Shown here: in pieces, positions 45,651 to 57,036 of the stretch | Layout of the letters: each line of letters begins with the position of its first letter | Position numbering within the stretch: the stretch's first letter is position 1 | Source of the DNA: Stenocarpella maydis | Lineage: Eukaryota; Ascomycota; Sordariomycetes; Diaporthales; Diaporthaceae | Assembly: GCA_002270565.1 (NCBI GenBank) | Contig: NQMI01000096.1 | Span: 1-64,000, forward strand | Reading direction: 5' to 3' | DNA: 64,000 nt | Program-made: the position numbers and the translations under genes | Notes under the pieces: model-generated | Database searches by the model: none | Told to the model about the DNA's origin: nothing | Seen by the model: only the letters and a program-made list of their open reading frames with translations

Positions 45651-46667
45651 GGCGAGGGCGAGGGCGATGGCGATGGGGTCTCACATCAGCCCGCCTGGCC
45701 GTCGCGGTCTCGGGGCGGGTCTGCGAAGGGCGGGTCTGCGAAGGGCGCAGGTGCAGGTGCGGGCGCGACGCAGTCAGTGTGCGATGGGATGCTATGTCAT
45801 GTGTGTATGTCTGTCTTGTATATATGCATGTGCAAGTGTCGAGAGAACAAGGCGCCAGGGTAATAATTCGTCTAACGTGTAGGTAAACACACGAGACCTC
45901 CACCTTCTCTTCTCACATCAGTCTGAGAGCAGCGTCATCGGGCGGCCCAGGGTCGGGATGAAAGTGCTGGAGCTGAATTGTGGCTGCAGGGCTGGGAGAC
46001 ATCAACCAAGCAGTGGAAACATGGGACGAAACAAGGCTGTGTTCTCGAGGTCGACGTCGAGGTCGGGGACTAGCTGGGCAGCCCGCCAGCCTGGGAAATT
46101 GTAGAAAGCAAGAGCAGCACAGAGAAGGACTCGCTCGGTCAGTCAGTCAGTTCAGGATGACAGGCCGAGTGGCCGAGTGGCCGAGTGGCCGAGTGACAGG
46201 CCGCGGTCGACAAGACAGTGCCTAGGTAACTAACTAACTGCCTGGCAGGCCTGACTGCCTGGGCAAAGGCTTGGGCTCGTGGCTCGTGCAGCTCGAGGGT
46301 TGGCGGGCCGGAAGGGATGCATCCATCAGCAGCTGGTTGCTGGTTGCTGGGCGTGGGATGGGACGAGGACCAGGTTCAGGTTGGCGGAGGGGGGACTCCC
46401 GCTGCTCTACTAATAACAGGGCGGACGTCTGGGGGAGTACTGGGTACTCCGTATTAAACCAGCCTCTGCAATCTTTATCCTCTACCAGGTCGCCATCCAC
46501 CGCCGTTCCTCCGCCGTTCGTTTGGCCCATGTCAGCCCGGTGTCTCTCGCCTCACCTTTTGCATCATCAACCGAGGGCCACAAACTAGATGCCTCCCGAG
46601 GCCGACACCCAGTGCTCGGTCCAACAGACACAGCCTGTGTCTTGTCAGTACACCACGGCAAGCCGTC
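45651..46667. other. Intergenic region, DUF7514 promoter
   Basis: 1 kb upstream of the DUF7514-type gene and downstream of the DUF1772 gene. It includes four units of an 8-bp CCGAGTGG repeat (46163-46195) and a duplicated GGGTCTGCGAAGGGC near 45715-45745. No gene was seen. Confidence 0.5.
46163..46195. repeat. 8-bp tandem repeat (CCGAGTGG)
   Basis: Four consecutive units in intergenic sequence. Confidence 0.9.
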
Positions 46668-47261
46668 TCACAACGGCCCGACCAGCTCGTACAGCCCGAC
46701 CAAGGCCCCTGCCAGCGGGAACAGCGATCGCACGAGGTTCAGCCCCCTCCACCGGACCAACAGCTCCCTCACAGCCTCGGAGCTGGGGCTGCCCGCCGCG
46801 CTGCTGCCCGCCGCGACCCCCAGCAGCGCCTCGTTGGTCTCACTCATAAACAGACGCGTGAACGGCACGATGCCCACCGTGAGCAGCGCTGCCCCGATGT
46901 ACTTGCCCCACCCGCGCCTCTGCCTGCTGCGCTCGTACATCAGGTAGCCGTACCCCGCCAGCGACACGGCTGCCGCCTGCGGGCCGAGCACCTTGCCCCG
47001 GTTGTAAACCCCCGCCCACTGCTGCGCGAGTATCTGTGATGGCACCGCCGAGCTGGCCGACAGCAGGCCCGGGATCGCAAGCGCGGAGAGCATCGCCTGT
47101 CCGCCTGTGTGCGTTGGTATTGTTAGCGCGCCTCCCCCCCCGCGCGTCTGCACAAGAAAGGTGTGGAGGGTCCGTAGGGGTCTTGGTATACCTGAATTCC
47201 ATGCGGAGCCGAGAATGCCCGCCGTGGCGGCGAGGATGGTGGTAGGTTGCAAGCCGGCCAT
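46668..47261 (-). CDS. DUF1772 family membrane protein (anthrone-oxygenase-like)
   Basis: Two exons: 47261-47192 and 47104-46668. The 87-nt intron has donor GTATAC, acceptor CACAG and phase 1; unspliced the frame stays open but adds 29 residues without family character. The product is 168 aa with four predicted hydrophobic segments: LQPTTILAATAGILG, QAMLSALAIPGLL, KYIGAALLTVGIVPFTRLFM and RSLFPLAGALVGLYELV. The VPFTRLFMSETNEALL block is the usual DUF1772 signature. Characterised members oxidise anthrones to anthraquinones in polyketide pathways, but many have no known role and no polyketide synthase lies in this window, so only the family is claimed. Confidence 0.82.
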   Translation of the reverse strand: MAGLQPTTILAATAGILGSAWNSGIPRPLRTLHTFLVQTRGGGGALTIPTHTGGQAMLSALAIPGLLSASSAVPSQILAQQWAGVYNRGKVLGPQAAAVSLAGYGYLMYERSRQRRGWGKYIGAALLTVGIVPFTRLFMSETNEALLGVAAGSSAAGSPSSEAVRELLVRWRGLNLVRSLFPLAGALVGLYELVGPL

Positions 47262-47557
47262 TTTCGATCTTGTTGGCCTGGTCTGGATTCAATCGGATGC
47301 ATGTGGCACGGCTTGCAGCAGGTCTGCCTATTATATGCAGATGGGTAAACCCACGCCCGGGAATCGGTACACAACTGGATGACGAGAGACGGCAGTGCTG
47401 GGCGGAGCCGCGCAAGCTACATAGCTCCGCAGCGGATGAACCACGGATTGTCGCAAATGTCCGATATATTACAACAGGACGATGGCCGCTTGTCATTCTG
47501 GCTCACCTGCAGCGCACAAATTCATCTCGCCTTGTCTCCTCCGCCTTGCCTAGAATG
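47262..47557. other. Short spacer
   Basis: Spacer between the DUF1772 gene start and the GNAT gene stop, both on minus. No distinctive element was seen. Confidence 0.5.
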
Positions 47558-48274
47558 TCACCTCGCTGCGGTGGGAAAGTACCGATAGGCCACCAGGTCA
47601 ATCATCCTGTCCGGAGCTCGCACGTCGACCTCCCTGAGCTTCATGAAGCCCTCGAATCCACACCTCTCCAGTACCCTCTGGCTCGCAACGTTTGAACCGT
47701 CAATGACCGCCACGAGCTGCTCATCCACCACCGCCGTCGCAGCCCCGCCTGTGTCGCCCACCGAGCTGCCCGTCACCTTCCTCTCGACCACTCCGTCCCG
47801 GGGAAGCCCGGCCCACATCCCCAGGAAGGCCGCCAGGAACTCCGTAGCTATTCCCTTGCCCCAGTGTTCCTTCCGGATCATGTAGCCCACCTCGGGCCAG
47901 CCGAGTTGTGGCCCGGCCGCAGGGTCGCCCGGCGGCTGCTCAAATGCGTGCACACCCCCCTGGCCGATCAGCTCGCCCGTATCCTTCAGGCAGATGGCGC
48001 AGTTGAAGGTCTTGATGTCGTTGGGTGCAAGGAACAGGGCAAGCTTTTCTGCTGTTTCCTCCCTGTCCGCGTCCTTCCTCCCCGCCGTCGTCCAAGCCAT
48101 CACTTCTTCCTGCTGGCGCAGCGCATACAGGGCATCGAGGTCCTTGTCTTCGAATGGACGCAGGATAAGCCGCGGTGTGATTACTTGCTGGCGATTAAGG
48201 TTTTGGGGGAGCGTGGGCAGGGTCGTGAGGACGCTAACCCAGTCCTCAGGGCGAGAGGGCACGAGAGAGGGCAT
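47558..48274 (-). CDS. GNAT family N-acetyltransferase (RimJ/RimL-like)
   Basis: A 238-aa intronless frame starting at the first true ATG (MPSLVPSRPEDWVSV). The start strand is VITPRLILRPFEDKDLDALY at about residues 29-48. Next come CLKDTGELIGQGGVHAF (strand 4), a PEVGYMIRKEHWGKGIATEF block at about 126-146 with the acetyl-CoA-binding pattern (R/Q)xxGxG/A as EHWGKGIA, and DGSNVASQRVLERCGFEGFM near the C-terminus, a classic GNAT Asn/Gly-Phe motif. This is the RimJ/RimL-type fold that transfers acetyl groups to small molecules or protein N-termini; the substrate cannot be told. It is divergent from the Zn2Cys6 regulator. Confidence 0.87.
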   Translation of the reverse strand: MPSLVPSRPEDWVSVLTTLPTLPQNLNRQQVITPRLILRPFEDKDLDALYALRQQEEVMAWTTAGRKDADREETAEKLALFLAPNDIKTFNCAICLKDTGELIGQGGVHAFEQPPGDPAAGPQLGWPEVGYMIRKEHWGKGIATEFLAAFLGMWAGLPRDGVVERKVTGSSVGDTGGAATAVVDEQLVAVIDGSNVASQRVLERCGFEGFMKLREVDVRAPDRMIDLVAYRYFPTAAR

Positions 48275-48348
48275 GACTTCCAGGGCTTGTTCAAACGAGC
48301 TGTTCAAGGTCTAAAGGGAAGAGTCTCGGATGACTGTGTTGATGATTA

Positions 48349-48379
<31 letters not shown>

Positions 48380-48737
48380 CTCCTCCTCCTCCTCCTCCTA
48401 TCTGTTCCAACCCGTCGCAGTCATTTTATGGTCTCTCTTGTGACTCACCAGGGCGTCTATGCGCCCGTCTTCTCGTCTCCAGTTTAGAGGGATGCAAGGT
48501 AACCCGCTTTTACTAGCGTGGAAGCGAGACCTGCAGTGGCAGCCTGGCTGGCAAGCAGAGAAGGAAACAAGCCAGCTTCAGCACACCACCACACCACACT
48601 CTGAAGCCGGCTTATCATTTTATCTGCCAGCCTGGACGACATCATCCATTTCCTGCATATCCGCATAAGCAATTCGCGCCAGATACTCTACTTTTTCTTA
48701 TCTCCTCGTATTGTGTCCCCAAGCCTTCACGCTCAAC
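48275..48737. other. Divergent promoter GNAT / Zn2Cys6 factor
   Basis: 463 bp. It holds a (CT)n run followed by CTC repeats (48350-48400). The two start codons face away from each other, so the region may control both genes. Confidence 0.6.
48350..48400. repeat. CT/CTC microsatellite in divergent promoter
   Basis: About thirteen CT units, then TTTTTC and six CTC-type units. It lies 76-126 bp upstream of the GNAT start. Confidence 0.9.
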
Positions 48738-51235
48738 ATGAGCGCCACTCCAGGGCTCCGCCACGCCTCTGACGCCGGCAAGGAAGTCCACGCCCTGAGT
48801 TGCGTCAACTGCCGAATGCGGAAGATCAAGTGCTCGCGGATTAACCCATGTCCGCCTTGCGTGCGGGGGGGCATGGAATGTATATTCCCTGCCCGCAAGA
48901 AGGACAGGCGCCCACGGACAAACAGAAACCATGAGCTGCTGAACAGGCTTGCCAAGCTTGAGGCTATCGTCGGTCAGGTCGACCCTGACTCTGTCAATGC
49001 GAATCCTCGGCACGCGCCCGTGGACACGGCGCTCTCAGACAGCGCCGCCGAGGCCACGGGGAGGGCTGTTGCGCCACGTACGACGAGTACAGCACGCCAG
49101 GTGACCGAGTCTGAACTCAGGAACCCCGACAAGAGGTGTCCAACTGCTCGGCCCGTGTCTAAAGATGACCCCGCCGCCAAGTATGTCAGTGGTGAGTTCT
49201 GGGCGAATTTGTGCAGGGAGGTCGAAGGCATCAAGGCGGCCCTGGAGCAGCCTAGCGATGACGAGGGCGAGGACGAAGGCGAGAATGATTCTCCCGAGTC
49301 TCAATCCCAGGGCAGCCACTGTAGCTTCAATTACAGCATGAGCCCACCCGCGGTCTTAGGGAACGCTTCGGCCATGGCCGGATTATCACACCCTCCTCCG
49401 GCGCGCATGAGGGCATTGTGTGATATATACTTTAGCAGCGTTGATCCGTTGATGAAGATATTGCACAAACCCACAATCCAAGAGACTTTTAATTTGTACA
49501 TGACGAACCCAGCAGCTCACCCACTCAGCAGAGAACGAGACGCGTTGTTGTGCTCAATGTTTTTCGGTGCCATTACGAGTCTACAGCCCGATAGCTGCAT
49601 GAAACAACTTGGCGAGGATCGGAGGGTGTTATCTATGCAATACAAGCAAGCCACGGAGCAAGCCTTGGCACGCGCGAACTATTTAAACAGCACGTCACTG
49701 GAGACTTTGCAAGCCTTTATGATCTACTCGGTGAGTCTGAGCGACATACAGCGAGCTGAGCGAAGTATCTATCGTTGGACGGGGGCTGACTTTGGCTGTA
49801 GACATGTTTGCGTAACTATGCGGAATCTCGCGCCTCGTGGGCGCTACTAGCCATGGTCTTGCGCCTTGCCCAAGCTATAGGTGTTCACCGCGACGGCGAT
49901 GGGTCCGCCTTCTCCCCTTATGAGGCAGAGATGCGGCGCAGGCTGTGGTCACAAGTCGTCGTCCTCGACGTCCGCGCCGCTCAAGATCGAGGTACGGAGG
50001 CTATGATCAGGGCCGAGGAGACCAACACATCTCCGCCGACAAACATCAACGACGCGGACTTTGGCCCGCGCACTACCGCCCCGGTCCCGCAGATGGAGAA
50101 GGAAGGGCCCACCGATATTACCTTCAGTCTCTGCACGTACCAGTGCTCCATGCTCTTCCTACACATACATGGCGCCAGGAGCCGCTTTGCCAAAGCCACT
50201 CACGAAGCTACCGTCCCAGGGTCGCAGGTCCAGCCTCAGGTCTCCGAGGAAGAGATCATCCAACGCATCAAGGCCCTGGAGGTCCAGTTCCTCACTCCCG
50301 CAGCGGACCAGCCGGGCTACCCCCAGTCCTTCTACGCGGCTACCGTCTTGCGTGTCGCATCGTTAGTCTATTGGTTAAGCATTCAATATCCACTACAAGT
50401 CAGGCAGCCCACCGTCAAACCTCGCGTCAGCCGCGAGCACATGCTCCAGACCGCTGTCGCCATCATGGAGCTGCAGTCCAGCGAGCTGTCCTCGGCCGCC
50501 ATGAGCGCCGAGGAGTTCCGGGAGCGCTACCTCTGGTGGCAGGACGGCTACATCCCGTGGCACCCCCTGGCGGTCGCACTCGCCGAGCTGTGCGTGCAGA
50601 CCGAAGGGCCGCTCGTGGACCGGGCCTGGAAGACGATAGACCGCGCCATGCCGTCGTGGAGCGACAAGGTCGCCGACACACGCAAGGGGGCGCTGTGGCG
50701 GCCGATCCGGAAGCTGCTCAAGCAGGCGAGGCAGAAAAGGGCCGAGGCGCAGATGAGGAGGCTTGGGATCAACAACCCCATGCCAGCAGGCCAGGCGCAA
50801 CCAACACATGCCCCGCAGCCACCGCCCCAGCAGCAGCAGCAGCAGCAGCAGCAGGCCTTGGCAAGAGACGTAGGACAGCCGTACGCGGGGCAGCCCCAGC
50901 AGCCCGTGCCAGCAGGAATGCCGGCCAACTTGCCAACACCGCCGTCAAACAGGCCCCCGTTCGACCCTGTAACGATGCTCGGCCCGACGGGGATCCCGTT
51001 TTGGCCCATGCCGGACGTGCCAGCCAGGGCGCCCCCCTTTATCCTAGAAAACAGACACCATCAGTGGACGATCGACTTCACGGACGTGCCCATGGACACG
51101 ACGGATGGTGCTGGCGGTGGTGTGGGTGCTGGGCTAGACTCTAACATGACGGACTGGAGCTACTGGAACGATTTTGTGAATGACGCCAGTGTCAATGTGG
51201 AGGGCCATACATCCCCGAGTAGCGAGGGGAAGTAG
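48738..51235 (+). CDS. Zn2Cys6 fungal transcription factor
   Basis: Two exons, 48738-49730 and 49802-51235, with a 71-nt phase-0 intron (GTGAGT...TGTAG) that joins FMIYS to TCLRNYAESR, 808 aa. The Zn2Cys6 cluster is at residues 22-48 with CX2CX6CX5CX2CX6C spacing (SCVNCRMRKIKCSR..CPPCVRGGMEC). A coiled-coil linker NRNHELLNRLAKLEAIVGQV follows. The fungal_trans middle domain starts near residue 220 (RMRALCDIYFSSVDPLMKIL) and includes EAEMRRRLWSQVVVLDVRAA. The tail is Pro/Gln-rich with nine CAG-coded glutamines at 50828-50854. It is a nuclear DNA-binding regulator, probably of a metabolic gene set; its targets are not visible. Divergent from the GNAT gene. Confidence 0.93.
50828..50854. repeat. 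CAG repeat (poly-Gln)
   Basis: Nine CAG codons inside the Zn2Cys6 factor, in a Pro/Gln-rich region. Confidence 0.9.
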
Positions 51236-51496
51236 TGGCGCTTTCCCTCGCGCTATAATTATATTATACGGAGTCACTTGGAGAGCTGGGCTTTGAGGCC
51301 GCGAAGGTTAGAGGGAGCGCTGCAGATTCGCTGCCAATGATCGCGGATGGACACTGTCATATAATGTACCCAAGGATATTGTAAATAAAACCTCCACTCC
51401 AAGGCGCCCAACACTAAGCATTCGTGCCATGGTTTAACAGCAGTTCAAAAATGGCTGAGCCTACGACAAGCAGACTTCACTTCATATATCAAATAG

Positions 51497-51926
51497 CAGT
51501 TAACATCGGCCTACCCAGCTCTGTGGTACTACCCACCCAGCTTTTAATATTAGCCCACCTAGTACGAGGAATTAAAACATAGCCTATTATAATTTCTCAT
51601 GCCCCCTTAAAATCACCCCGCCTCAGAGCGGCCCCAGAGCTCCAAATGCGCCCCAGAGCCCTCTATACACGCCCAAAGGAAGGGCCTCTATACTCCCAGA
51701 GAAGGGCCCTCCACACACCCAGAGCAAGGGCCTCTACACACCTAGAGGAAGGGCCTCCACGCGCATAGAGTGGTTTCACGGAGGCGCTTCCTCCAAGTAT
51801 GTGGAGGGGCTTTAAGGCGGGGCAATTTAGAGGGTTCTGGAGGTATATCAAATTGTAGTAGGCTGCACGCTTATTTTTTGTACTAGGTGGGCCAACATTA
51901 AAAGCCGGGTGGGCGAACGTTAACTG
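51497..51926. mobile_element. hAT-like MITE with inner minisatellite
   Basis: A 430-bp element with long imperfect terminal inverted repeats. The left end CAGTTAACATCGG... matches the reverse complement of the right end (...CGAACGTTAACTG). The similarity continues inward through CCCACCCRGCTTTTAAT and GCCCACCTAGTAC, with a 22-bp extra segment in the left arm, and weakly through about 150 bp per side. Flanks carry an 8-bp near-duplication, TCAAATAG at 51489-51496 and TCAAATGG at 51927-51934. CA-type ends with 8-bp target duplications are typical of the hAT superfamily. The middle has five or more 22-23-bp units of the GGGCC minisatellite, in the opposite orientation to 34.6 kb. No transposase is inside, so it is non-autonomous. 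Confidence 0.75.
51650..51780 (-). repeat. GGGCC minisatellite inside the hAT-like element
   Basis: Units on minus such as GGCCCTTGCTCTGGGTGTG followed by TGGA; five units of 22-24 bp. Same family as 34639-34812. Confidence 0.8.
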
Positions 51927-52175
51927 TCAAATGGCGGGGGCAAGGTTGCCCGTGGAGTCGTGTTCATTTCGTTCTTTTTGTGGATTTCATTCCATTCCTT
52001 TTTGCTCGTGACCGTTTAGAGCAAATGCTAATGATATGCCGTACCCCTATGAACACCGGGGAAACCCTTCGGACTTTTTCGTTCCGTCCATTGTTTGCCG
52101 TCACTGCCAAGGCCCATCGACTCGCTCTCCACAACCGACAGAGAAAACCAAAACCCGTCACCGACCGGCACCAAC

Positions 52176-53294
52176 TTAGGCGAAAGTAGAGGGCCGCTTG
52201 GCGCTGAAGACCTTCTTGTTGGAGATCTTGGGGATACGGTGGGGCAGAGGGAACTTGAGGTTCTTGGTCAGGAGCTGTTTGATGTAAGGGCGCTTGACAT
52301 CGTCGTTCTTCTCGAGCTCGACAACGCGGAGGATCTGGGTGGGTTGTCAGCACATCACACGGGTTTCCTTGCCATCAGCCTCGTGCCGTGAGCAGCGGGA
52401 CGGTACGGTACATACGTGGATGGACCTGAAACGAGCACGGTGGCGGGCGGCCATGTCCTGGTACATGGCCTCAACAGCCTCGGTCCGAGACATCTCACGG
52501 TACTCCTTGTACATGTTGTGAGTGCCGGAGCGCGAGTCGTAGCGGATCCAGATACCGAAGTTCTTGACCTTCAGGGGGCGCTTCTCGTGGATCTGTAAAT
52601 CGGAAATCGCATGAGCCGATGTTCTTCTTATGCATCACATGTCTCCTCTTTCGTCTCATGTCGCCTGGTATATCCTTCCCGTGGTCACAGTGATTACACA
52701 TACCACGTTGATGCTGACGATCTCACCGGTGGCCTTCTTGACCTTCTTGAGACCGCGCATGAAGTACCAGTATCGCGACTTGGCGACAACCTCGTTGGGG
52801 GCGAAGATCCGCATGCGGTACAGCGAGGGGGTGGGGTTGGTCTCGGTAGGCAAGTGCCTGCCAATGACCTGGTACTCCTGAAGACGACCTGATCGCAGTC
52901 ATGTTAGCAAGCCGGTATGGTCGAGTCGATTCAGATCGGTTGGAAGCGCGGATTCTGGGAGCGATTGTCGAGATCGAGCGCTGGCGAGGGATGGGATCGT
53001 GTTCGGGGGAATGTCGTCGGAAGAGGAAGTCTGTACTAAGACCCAATCCGACTAATGTATGTTTGCGCATTGCTTTCATTTGCGATCACATCCGTCTCTG
53101 GCGCACGATTCGCGGTGGAAGTGGTCGGCTTTGTTGTCTCCCGGTTGATACCACTCATTTTCTTTCGCCCCGTGACTTCCAAACCCTCCCCGAGTGGCAT
53201 CGTTTGTCGTCGCTCATCGTTGGTCTCCCTCGTCTTCGGTATCGACTTCGCTCCCAGGTCTCGCTGGAACTGAACAGAAATGAAGCTTACCCAT
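52176..53294 (-). CDS. RPL20: 60S ribosomal protein eL20 (Rpl20, L18a)
   Basis: Four exons: 53294-53291 (only ATGG), 52888-52704, 52592-52416 and 52334-52176. Introns are 402, 111 and 81 nt, with donors GTAAGC, GTATGT and GTATGT. The spliced product is exactly 174 aa, the length of yeast Rpl20. It begins [20 protein letters not shown] and contains [55 protein letters not shown] sequence, and ends [19 protein letters not shown]. It is a structural protein of the large ribosomal subunit. The micro-exon and long first intron are typical of fungal ribosomal-protein genes, where the ATG is split from the body. Divergent from CSN12. Confidence 0.96.
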
Positions 53295-53859
53295 CTGCGC
53301 AATTAATGTTAGTATAGCCGGTCGACAGTGATACCGCTGGGAAGGCTCACTTTGATTGATTGTACCGTCGTGGTGTCGCGGGTTAGTGGTTGACTGAGGC
53401 TGGAAAGTGGTGCCCGGCAGGGTCGAGAAATTTCATCAAGGCAATTCAAAAGATTTGTGGTTTGGTGCCCGGGCTCCTGATTGGTGGCAAGCGGACCCAT
53501 ACTGTGGCCTGAGCAGCAAGGCAGGAACAGTCCGGGAATGGAACTACACTAGAGCTGGGGCGCCATGACTAAAATCTGCCAGCTGTCACAGCTGCGGCTC
53601 AGCTGGTATGACGGCCTCCTCTTGTCTGCTTGCGTCACCTTGGGCAGCTCTGTTAACTCTGGCCCAGGGATCAATGGGTGCTCACATGTAGGGCAGGCAA
53701 ACAAGTTGAACGACCCGAGATGCAGCAACAAAGAACACCACCATTCAACTACGAGACGGCCTCCTCCTTGACGTAGCATCGTCTACATAGTAACCCACTC
53801 GGCTCGTGCTTTCTGTTCATTTCTCCTATCTGAACTGCATCGCAGTAGCCAGTCCGACC
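53295..53859. other. Divergent promoter eL20 / CSN12
   Basis: 565 bp between two outward-facing genes. A CTACACTA motif is at 53544-53551. No gene was seen. Confidence 0.6.
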
Positions 53860-55539
53860 ATGGACTTCATCTTCCAAGACTTCAGCACTGCAACCGCAGA
53901 AAGCAACGGCTACCAGCTGGCCCAGACCCTATCGCCAGAGCTGCCTGCAGAAACCCTGAAGATCATATGGAAGAGCACCAACCACAATGATGCGAGGGGC
54001 TATATACGACGAAACCTCAAGAATGTATCATCGCCACTCAAAGTCTCGAATCAGGAGATCGATGCTTGGACTGACGTCTACTTGTCCTACTGGACAGCTG
54101 TTGGTGCCATCCTGGCCGTTCAGGGCGATATCACTGCTCCCGGCAAGCCGTCATGGACCAGTGTATACCAGGCCTGGAAGGACATGACCCTGTTTCTCAA
54201 ACGCGGCTACCAAGAGTTCGGCTTCCAGGCATGGTCCATACCATGTCTATATACCGCTGGGAAGTACCTGAGAGTGTTCGCCATCAAGGCAGACGATGAA
54301 CGAGGCTCAAACGCGGCGGATCCTGGGGCTGCAGTGTTAGGGGATGACTTTGATCCAGAAATGGAAGCCCATCAGACTTTGGAGGAGTGCGCCCGCCACC
54401 TGAACGGGCTGTTCTCTCTATGCCTCACTGACCGGTGCGTACAATGTTGACGGACATATGGTGACCGGTCACCACTGACTTCCAACAGGGCGCCCATCGA
54501 AGAGTCGAGGAAATGGGCTATCTACTACATCATCAACCTTCTCTTTAAGACGTACTTCAAGCTGAACAAGGCCAGGCTTTCCCGGACGATCCTGAAGAAT
54601 CTCCGCGCGTACCAGGGAAACATGCCTCAGCTGGATCAGTTCCCAAAGTCCCAGCAGGTCACCTTCAACTATTATGAGGGCGTCTTGTTCTTCCTTGAGG
54701 AGAACTACGTAGAGGTAAGACCGTCCAAGGCACCCGCTGGGGCCGAAGCTGACTCCTGAGCAGGCCGAGAAGCGTCTCGCCGACGCGTTGGCTCTCTGCC
54801 ACAAAGATGCGCAAAAGAACAAGGAGTGAGTCAAGTGAAGGATAACATGGCTGTTATACACCGAGGTATGCTGACCAAAGTTCAGGCTAATTCTGACCTA
54901 TCTCATTCCCTGCCACTTACTCACCACCCAGACTCTTCCAACCCGCGCCCTCCTAGACCCTTATCCCGGGCTGCAGAAGCTGTTCCTGCCCTTGGCCCAG
55001 TGCATAAAGCGGGGCGACCTATACGCTTTTGACCAAGCACTGAAGGAGGGCGAGGATGAATTTGTCAAACGCCGGATCTATCTCCCACTGGAACGATCCC
55101 ATGACACTTGTCTCCGGAATCTGCTGCGCAAGGTCTTCATAGCGGGCGGAATGGTCCCAGACGTAGATCCACCCACCCGGCGGACACGGATTCCTATTTC
55201 CGAGTTCACGGCTGCCATCAGCTTGAGCAGCAAGCATCAGGTTGACTCGGACGAAGTCGAGTGCCTGCTTGCTAACATGATCTACAAGGTAAGTCGATGC
55301 CTAGTCGTGTTGCCTTGTCCGGCAAGGCGATCACGTATCGCGACGCTAAACAAGCTCGTAATCGCTCGTTGTCTTTTGGGCATCCGCATTCTGCCACCTA
55401 GCATTCCGCATTACCTGGAACCTCGTTCTGCTGACACCATGATTTGCTGCAGGGCTTCATGAAGGGCTACATAGCTCGCTCAGCACAATTTGTCGTCCTG
55501 AGCAAGAAGGACGATGCATTCCCAAGCACTGGTGTCTGA
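53860..55539 (+). CDS. CSN12: PCI-domain protein CSN12 (Thp3/Csn12, PCID2 family)
   Basis: Five exons: 53860-54434, 54489-54714, 54764-54825, 54886-55288 and 55453-55539 (donors GTGCGT, GTAAGA, GTGAGT, GTAAGT; all acceptors CAG). All phases match, giving 450 aa. The N-terminal helical part includes [20 protein letters not shown] and [20 protein letters not shown]. The middle carries [40 protein letters not shown] and the family hallmark [19 protein letters not shown]. The C-terminal PCI/winged helix includes [40 protein letters not shown] and [20 protein letters not shown]. In yeast, Csn12 partners with Thp3 in transcription-coupled RNA processing and was also reported with the COP9 signalosome. 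Divergent from eL20. Confidence 0.93.
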
Positions 55540-57036
55540 AGGAACAGTGAACTACAGTCACGTACTCCTTTTAGCACTTTCATGGTCACTCCGCCACATC
55601 CGATGATGAGCAACTCGGGCTGCCTGCTTCTGACCTCTTATGCACCAGTCACTGTGCCGGGCGGTGTTCTCAGCATCGATCCAGGTGGCACAACTTGTGC
55701 TAACCTGTGTGACAGTCGTTTGTGTCACATTGTTGCTCATTTCTTCAAAAGGGACCTGGGGTTTTCTCAGTTGCGGCGTGACCCCGGCCTTTTGCCACCA
55801 GACGTGATGCGAAGGCGTAGAGGCCAAAGTCTTACATGAGGTCAAAAGCCTAATGCACTCAGGAACCGGCCAAAAAAAGAATTTAAAAAAAAAATACTCA
55901 ATGAGTCACCCCAACTGGTTTTTTTTCCGGATTTAAATCCTTCCCTGATTGTTGCACTGCCGGAGCTCACCATCTTGGCGGACTACCTACCCCTGACAAT
56001 CCGTGCATGGACGTTCACACCGGCGTGAACGCGCGTGAACCTAAACGAGGCGCGAATGGGCGAGGACTGCATGCAACCACTTTCACTCGGTCCTGATCCG
56101 TGAGTCATTATGAGGCTGTTTTGTAGCAAAATGCCACGGAAGTCGCAGTGGCACTTCATTGTCACAAAGGCGAACTACGGCAAGTCAAACCTCGTCCCCC
56201 GTAGCGTCTTTCGCGGTAATTTGCCTGGAACTCCGTTAGTCTCGACTAACGGGGCTCGAGCTTCCATTTTCATTTCAACGTCCACTAGTTTTGCAGAAGG
56301 CTTGTGAGCAAGCTACAGTGGCCAGAAGTAGATTCAATTGTGTGGACCCCGGCATTCCTTACTATTCTCGGCTTGCTGCGGGAAACACACCAGAACAAAT
56401 ATTCTCAACGAATGACAAGAACTATACGGTAATACTTTTGCTGGCGCTTTCCAATTTTCCCGGTTGGTCTGTCCCTCCTGCTCTCAGAGCAAACCCTGTT
56501 TTCCTTAAAAAAGTTCCTACCGTCGTCAGGCAACGGTAGCCGCTGCGGTGTTGCCACAATAATCCCCAACGGCAGTACCTCAAAATCCGCTTCTTGAAAT
56601 CCAATACAAGCCATCCAAAGGCTGTCTCGCCCCATCGTGACAAACCGGTCATAGAGTAATAATAATACATGTCGTCGTGAATGGTATCGAGGGCATCATG
56701 AATAAGGAAACTGAATCGAAAGGTCTGAAAGCGCCGAACTCCATGCACTCTCGCCTGTCTAGGGTCCTCGAGATGTCACAATCCTGCCGCTAACTAAAAA
56801 GTAAGTAGCAGGGAAACCAAAAGTGAAAAGGAAAAAAACAGACGGGTGATCCGTGCAAGGAAAGACAAGCATTGCTCATTAATCCCAGCCAGTGACATGA
56901 TGCTGAAGGGTATTCTTTTTTGAGAGTTTTCCAGGAGTGAGGTGGGTACGCAATCCAAGAAAGGTGACTGAAGGAGATGAGAGATAAGCAGGGTAAATGG
57001 AAAGAGCAGAAGAGAGATACACCCTCAAAGACCATC
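55540..57036. other. Convergent intergenic region CSN12 / BTB
   Basis: 1.5 kb between two converging genes. A/T homopolymer runs occur near 55873-55895 and 55920. Short frames lack motifs. Nothing more was seen. Confidence 0.5.

Larger units (their letters stand above)
51236..52175. other. Intergenic region holding a hAT-like element
   Basis: Between the Zn2Cys6 factor (plus) stop and the eL20 stop (minus). Apart from the element at 51497-51926, the remainder is AT-rich 3' flank. Confidence 0.6.

Noticed and set aside
52593..52703. snoRNA in eL20 intron 2 (GTGATGC resembles a C box)
   Set aside because: The box differs from RTGATGA and no D box or terminal stem was found.
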